Source: Tetracentron sinense (taxonomy: Eukaryota > Streptophyta > Magnoliopsida > Trochodendrales > Trochodendraceae). Taken from it: 64,000 nucleotides of DNA. Positions 55,104 to 60,026 of the stretch are shown in pieces. The position numbers and the translations under genes are program-made. The stretch is from NCBI GenBank assembly GCA_015143295.1, contig CM026551.1:49960034-50024033 (forward strand). The letters run 5' to 3'. Below the pieces are notes generated by a model, which saw only the letters and a program-made list of their open reading frames with translations, was not told the origin of the DNA and ran no database searches. How positions within the stretch are numbered: the stretch's first letter is position 1; each line of letters begins with the position of its first letter.

Positions 55104-58100
55104 TACCGATAATAAAAAGAATAGCAAATGAGATGTTGTTTACCATTTCTGGACTGAGAAAAGTGCCAATCAAAACATCCATCAACATTTCAAAGCAAAA
55201 CTGAAGATTAGATTGATAACAGTTGGACAACTGAAGATTCTATTTTTTTTTGGTATCTCTTTATTTACTCTCTTTCCCTTAATTCTCATATGCATCAATG
55301 TTGTGGTTAGCATTTTTCTTCTTTTCAAAGATAAATGGATCCATATCCTTTCTGTAGGATGTCTTCCTGTTTCTTTTTTTCTCTTTCTATATTTGTTTCT
55401 TGTGTTGTTCTTTCTTCCTTGTTTACAAGGTTCTAAATGTCGATATCGCTCGACATGTCGGAGTCGCGGAAAAAAGATATATCGGAGATATATCGGAAGA
55501 TATATCGTTTATCGGTGATTTTTGGAAAAAATAGCAAAAAATTGGGCAAAACATGAAATTTTGTAATGAAATTTCAGGAAATGTTAAAATAGATATTAAT
55601 ATACCTTTTAGAATAAAAACATTTAAAAAAGCAACAATGTACATAAGAGATGCAATGAGAAGAGAGCAAAGATATGCGTTGACGAGTGACGATAATGTAT
55701 GAATGATTCATGTTTCATTCATTTCTCAATCAATCATAAATTCATAATTTATAAGATTCATAATAATACAAACATATGAAAAGCTTATGATTGCACGTTA
55801 AAGTTGATAAATAATTGAAATTTAATTTAGTTTTTCAAACTATTTCTATAGGCAATTGATGAACTCAATGTTTTTACAGGATTGAATCAATATGGAAAGG
55901 AGAGGAGATTGTTATATGATCGGACACCCTGCATCAAGAGAAAAGGAAGACGACTTAAATTTTATTTGGCTATGAAGTGGATGTAATTATGTACAAAGAA
56001 GTGGATGTAATTATGTAAAAAGAAGTTGATGTAATTTTATTTGACTATGAAGAAAAGAAATTGATGTAATTTTATTTGACTATGAAGTTGATGTAATTAT
56101 GTAAAAAGTTGATGCAATTTGATTTAGAAGTGCGGAACTCCTGTTTTAAGTTTTAAATATATATAATTTTTATTTGATGTAATCTAGGTCTATTAAGTGT
56201 TGTTAATATATATAATTCTTTTACAATATAATTTTATATAAATATAATTCTTGTACAATATAATATTTTTAAAATTTTTTAATTTTAAGAATTATTAGCT
56301 ATTAATAATAATAACATAACATTATTAAAATTTATAACTAAATATAATATCAATGAATTTCACATATAATCATTAAAATCAAAAAAAACCTTATATTAAA
56401 AATTTTAATACATTTGTTTTCGGATTAGGTGTCTAATATAAAAAAATGTTAGTTTTTAATATATTGTTTTGTCATATAATATACTTTTTTACCTGACACA
56501 TCATTTGTATAAATTTTTTATACTAAACATCTGTTAAAAAATCTCATGACTAATGTTAGATGCTTTATTCAGTTATTCTTAACAATTAGTAAATTTTAAC
56601 TCTAACAATAGCCTATAGGGAGTTAAAAAAGGACAGTGTATTTTAAAAAATATAAAATTCGAGATTAGATGCTTTAATTTTTTTAACCTTTTAACATTTT
56701 ATTTTTTAACCCTTGGATACTGTATTGTTTTAACCCTTAAATACTGTTTTTTTGAACAAAGTATTTTAACCCTTGAACACTACTTTTTAAAAAGATGTTT
56801 TAAAAAAAATTATAGAAGTCAAATGTTTTAAACAATGCTTGTAGACAATTTTTATACTAAACATCTTTTAAAAAATCTTAAGTCTAAAGTTAGAAGTTTT
56901 ATTCAGTTATTCTTAACAATTAGTAAATTTTAATTCTAATTATAACCTATAGGGAGTTAAAAAATGACACTATATTTGAAAAAATATAAAATTCGAGATT
57001 AGATGCTTTAATTTTTTTATCCCTTTAACATTTTATTTTTTAACCCTTAGATACTATATTGTTTTAACCCTTGAATATTGTTTTTTTTAACAAAATATTT
57101 TAACCCTTGAACACTATTTTAAAAAAAAATGTTTTAAAAAAAATTATAAAGGGAGTATCAAGGTGACAAAAAGTCTTAAGGAATTTAGTTTATTTGCTAA
57201 TTAGGAAAGAATATTGAGTTATTATGTTAATATATTATTATTAATAATTAATTTACAAATTATGAAAACTTAAGGGCCTTACATGCAAAAGCCCAGATCA
57301 TAAGAGTTCAGACCTAACTCTCTCACATTCGTAACCCAACAGAACCGAAAAAAAAAAAACGCAGAACTTAGAAAATGGAAAAGAAGAGGGAAGAGGGTTT
57401 ACTCACCTTCAGAGTCTCAGACCTTCGGTGGCTCAGGTGGCGATGACGACTTCAACGGCGAAGGCGATGGTAACCCTCCTCTGGGCTCTCGCTACCACAG
57501 TCCCCAGGTATTTTTCTTTCTTCCTTCTTCACCCCCTTTTTTTTTTAAAATCTTCTAAATCAAAGGATCATTCGAAATTTTCGGCTATTGCATGTTGATT
57601 CATGAGATCTCGGTAGATTTTTGCTTTTTAAAGACACTCTCTTCCCCTCAAATCCTCTGATTCGGAATGTTCCCCACTCAACATGTGGGTTTTCTGTTAT
57701 TTCAGTCTTTTTGGGGAGATATCGACGATATATCGCCGATATCGACGATATATCACCAATATCTCCCGATACCATGCAAATTTTCCTTAACCTCATGTAG
57801 ACGTATCGGTCACCTCCAATATCGAAAAATATGGGCGATATATCGCCGATATTATCGATATTTTGATCCTTGCTTGTTTATGAGGTATTTGTTTATTCTT
57901 TAAATGAATTAATATGTGCATTTTCAGGGGACATTGATGGATTTATGGCTCCAATGTTGATCTTCAGAAATTTCCACAATATATTCTTTGGTTCTCTTTT
58001 TTAAAAATAACGATGAGAGGAATTGATTGATCATTTACTCTTGCATTGTCCTTTCATTGGTGGGATTTAGAGTTTCTTATCTCAGTTAGGGGTGTTATAG

Positions 58101-59990
58101 GTCTTTCCTAGATCCTTTCGGGACTTCTTATCTTGCTAGTCTTCAAATTCACTGGAGTAGCAATGTTATGGGCTCTCCTTCTAGGAGCTATATCATGGTC
58201 TATTTGAAAGGGGAGAATAGAAGAATTTTTTAGGGTATTAAGCTTCCTATGGTTCAACTGATCAGAAGGATCTCTTCTTAATATTTCTTGGGTGAATATC
58301 TAGAGAAATTTGGTGGATATAGCCTATAGGAGATAATTCCTTGCTTTAGTTTGAGATGACTTTGTTAGGGCGATGACTGTTATTCCTCTTGGAATGGTTA
58401 TTGTGCTTCTCAGTAGCTTTTCTTTTCGTTTTTCTATAGCTTCACAATTTGTGAACTCTTGCCTATTTTGGTTGTAACTTCCGTTTTCTCTGCTCTTGAA
58501 TGAAATCTCGATTACTTCTCAAAAAAAAAAGATGAGCATATTAATCAACAGAGATGAAGCTATAAATTGCTTCCAATTTACCAAAGACTGCCTTTAAACA
58601 CCACCTTTAGTCAATGAATCAGTGTCATCATTTGCATTCCAATATGTGACAACTCAAAGTCTCATGGTTCACATAAATCCAGGATATTATCCAATGTTTG
58701 TAAAGCTCTAAGGACCATCCTCAACGCCCATGGTCATGCTATGACATTCTTAGAATCTCCCACCACAATCAACAGAGCATTGTCAGCACAATAAATCTCC
58801 AAGATTTTGAGAAGAGCTCCCGCCTTTGGTTCATTGGAATCTTTCAATCGAGCCGAAGAAGAGTTCAAGAGTCGAGCCAAACTCATCTCTAACAATGCCC
58901 CCAAGTCAGGCAGAGCAGATGATAAGGATTTTTAGAGAGAGTTGAATGATGTAAGTTTGAGATGGAGTGCCCCTTGGTGTTTGGGAGGCGATTTTAACTG
59001 TATTCGATTTTCTAATGAGAGGAAAGGGGGGTGTCCCATTAACTTGAAGATGTGAAGGTTTAGGGAGTTCATTTTTTGCAATGGGTTGATTGACTATCCA
59101 TTGTAAGGAAGATATACAAGGTAAATCTAAACTGCAGTACACCTCTATTAAGTTTGTTCGTCAGCACTTAATGTGAGGAGCTTGGACAAAGTCATTTTGC
59201 CCCTCAATACTGTCTCTTACTTATTACCGTCCTTTTTTTGAGAACGAATCAGTCTTTTGCGATTGAACTAGGGGAGAGTTCAATCGCACCCACAGCTCAA
59301 CACGTGTCCCTTCTAAATTTTATTAACCGTGGTTAAGACTCACTAAACCCTTAGGATTCAACAATCTAATCTTGATTTTTCAAAACTTATCTTCAGAAAA
59401 AATAACCCAAGGGTTAAAATTTCTTAACCCTAAGGTTAATTTTTTTTCTAAAAACCAAGGTTAAATTGTTGGACCCTAAGAGTTAGTGAATCTTAACCAT
59501 GGTTAATAAAGGTTAAAAGGGACACATGTTGAGCTGTGGGTGCGATTGAACTCTCCCCGTTCATCACGATTGGCTGTGATTCGATCTCCCTTATTTTAGC
59601 TTAAGCAGCCAAACTTTTAGCCCCCATTTTGCCTACTCTTTCTGGGGTTACAAAACCGAAGAGCTCCCAAACTTAGCCTCAATCCTTTGTGTCTGCAATG
59701 CCCCTTGGTGTTATCTGAAAAACGTGCTTTCTATTTCTATTAAGGTAAACTCATCAATAATCAATTTTTTCTTGGATTGGAAATGCATGATGGTGCTATT
59801 AGTCTTGAATGGGGCTCTCAATCAGTGAACATAAGGAGATCAAGTGAGAGTGGGCGCCCCACTTGGTCCATTGTATATTAATTATCTCCAACAGTTACAA
59901 GTAGGGGAAATGATTCATGATGCATTATCCAGAATTCACTTATATACAGTTTCGTGTATTAATTTATCAGAGTAGTTCATACAGGTACGA

Positions 59991-60026
<36 letters not shown>

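Larger units (their letters stand above)
55426..57872 (-). mobile_element. hAT element E, deletion derivative of the A/B family
   Basis: Ends CAAGGTTCTAAATGTCG and CGATATTTTGATCCTTG; perfect 8-bp duplication CTTGTTTA (55418-55425, 57873-57880). 2,447 bp. Keeps both subterminal GATATATCG arrays (55445-55515, 57715-57860) and the outward exon, but has no transposase. Confidence 0.93.
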
